From: Hyphomicrobiales bacterium
Lineage (GTDB): Bacteria; Pseudomonadota; Alphaproteobacteria; Rhizobiales; Rhodobiaceae
Reading direction: 5' to 3'
Assembly (NCBI GenBank): GCA_002869065.1
Contig: PKTR01000001.1
Location: 735,118-799,117 of the forward strand
Length of the DNA: 64,000 nt
This document shows, one piece after another, positions 63,385-64,000 of this stretch (positions within the stretch are counted from its first letter, which is position 1; the number at the start of each line of letters is the position of its first letter). Made by a program: the position numbers and the translations under genes. The notes beneath the pieces are model-generated. The model was not told the origin of the DNA. It did not search any database and saw only the letters and a list, made by a program, of their open reading frames with translations.

Positions 63385-63990
63385 TTGGGATTTTTTTCAT
63401 TGCTATTAATCAACTGTTACCACGGAACAACGTCTAGCCGAGCGGAAAGCATCCTAAAAAACGGCTTTAAGGCCTCAACCGCACCGCGGATGTGGTTGGG
63501 AACGGGCGTTTATTTTTTTCAAGAAGGATTTGACCTCTGCTGCGAGTGGGCTCGGAAATCCTGCAAACGACCAAACGCAAAGGCTACAGATACCCCTGTT
63601 GTCTTGCATGCACAAATTAATATGGAACATGGGATTGATTTAATCGCAAATAGAAACTGGCCGACACTTCGGAATATTTATAAAGCGAACTACGTTAATC
63701 TAAAATCTCTCAAACAAAACGGAATAGACACACTTGTAAGGCCGATGACGGTAGCTGAAAAAAAACTAGATTTCGATCACCCGCTTGATCATGTTTTAAT
63801 TGACCGACTGGTTGACGCTGAAACGACAGCTCGTGCTTACAATGGTTTTCCCGGTCCAACACTTGTTCGAGCTGCCTTTGTTGAAGGGGAGACGGTGGAC
63901 CCACGTTCGTGGCTCTTTGACAGAGCGGCAGTAATAGTATCCGTTGTTGATCGTAGCTGCATTTTGTCCGTTACACCGATTAAGTGCTAG
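63385..63990 (+). CDS. Protein with PARP/ADP-ribosyltransferase-like motifs
   Basis: 201 residues. Near the N-terminus are CYHGTTSSRAESILKNGF (H13 in HGT) and MWLGTGVYFFQEG, which follow the spacing of the NAD-binding H and Y motifs of PARP-like and DUF3990-type ADP-ribosyltransferase folds. The third (glutamate) motif is not identified. No signal peptide. The start is uncertain: TTG 63385, TTG 63400, or the ATG at 63372, which is in another frame before a seven-T run where an indel would join the frames. AT-rich, in the island, after a palindromic terminator. A toxin, effector or RNA-modifying role is inference only. Confidence 0.6.
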   Translation: MGFFSLLLINCYHGTTSSRAESILKNGFKASTAPRMWLGTGVYFFQEGFDLCCEWARKSCKRPNAKATDTPVVLHAQINMEHGIDLIANRNWPTLRNIYKANYVNLKSLKQNGIDTLVRPMTVAEKKLDFDHPLDHVLIDRLVDAETTARAYNGFPGPTLVRAAFVEGETVDPRSWLFDRAAVIVSVVDRSCILSVTPIKC

Positions 63991-64000
63991 GTTTAGGTTG

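Overview
The window looks like a chromosome segment of a high-GC alphaproteobacterium, most likely Hyphomicrobiales (Rhizobiales). The reasons are the divergent mfd-sdhE / recG layout, an IalB-type invasion protein, HspQ, DUF2061 and DUF2937 proteins, a CtrA-type box (TTAA-N7-TTAA), and dense GC-rich coding with long antisense shadow frames. No species can be named from the sequence alone.

Left and centre (about 1-48.7 kb) are core and metabolic chromosome. In order they hold: an LpxL-type acyltransferase; a Chloroflexus-type malyl-CoA lyase; hspQ; ialB; a family-5 solute-binding protein overlapping a degenerate acyl-CoA-synthetase-like protein; a PleD-like protein with a broken GGDEF motif but an intact I-site; a FrnE/DsbA protein; mfd, sdhE and recG; an esterase lipoprotein; a cobalt-type nitrile hydratase operon (alpha, beta, accessory) facing a DUF1007-NicO Ni/Co transporter; XRE and LysR regulators; a WD40 protein downstream of a CobW/COG0523 metallochaperone gene that carries an in-frame TAG; korAB (2-oxoacid:ferredoxin oxidoreductase); copA behind a CueR-type promoter; argE plus creatininase divergent from an NMT1-type ABC transporter and a FAD oxidase; a MarR regulator; a DMT exporter; a Pat-type acyl-CoA-synthetase/GNAT gene also cut by TAG; an Inh-family inhibitor; an aminotransferase; an SDR; and a complete GGDEF-EAL protein.

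The right side (48.74 kb to the end) is a genomic island. It opens with a tRNA-Arg(UCU) 3' fragment that has no 5' half, as left by integration into a tRNA gene. It carries a YhaN/YhaO-like (SbcCD-like) ATPase-nuclease pair, a decayed IS66 orfA, two tRNA-Thr-like 3' fragments inside an imperfect direct repeat, and a P4-type integrase. The integrase att region has matching repeat pairs (GTTACA-N4-CGTTACAT) on both sides of a tRNA-like core. Beyond it lie visibly AT-richer accessory genes: a DnaJ-type zinc-ribbon microprotein, unknown small proteins, a large multispanning membrane protein divergent from a patatin-like phospholipase, a frameshifted HNH nuclease, an SH3-domain protein split by TGA at a tryptophan position, another membrane protein, and a protein with PARP/ADP-ribosyltransferase-like motifs. 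This cargo is the best place to look for an undescribed defence or conflict system.

Four otherwise well-preserved genes in the window are disrupted (cobW, Pat, HNH, SH3). This is either real gene decay or consensus error and should be resolved against reads.
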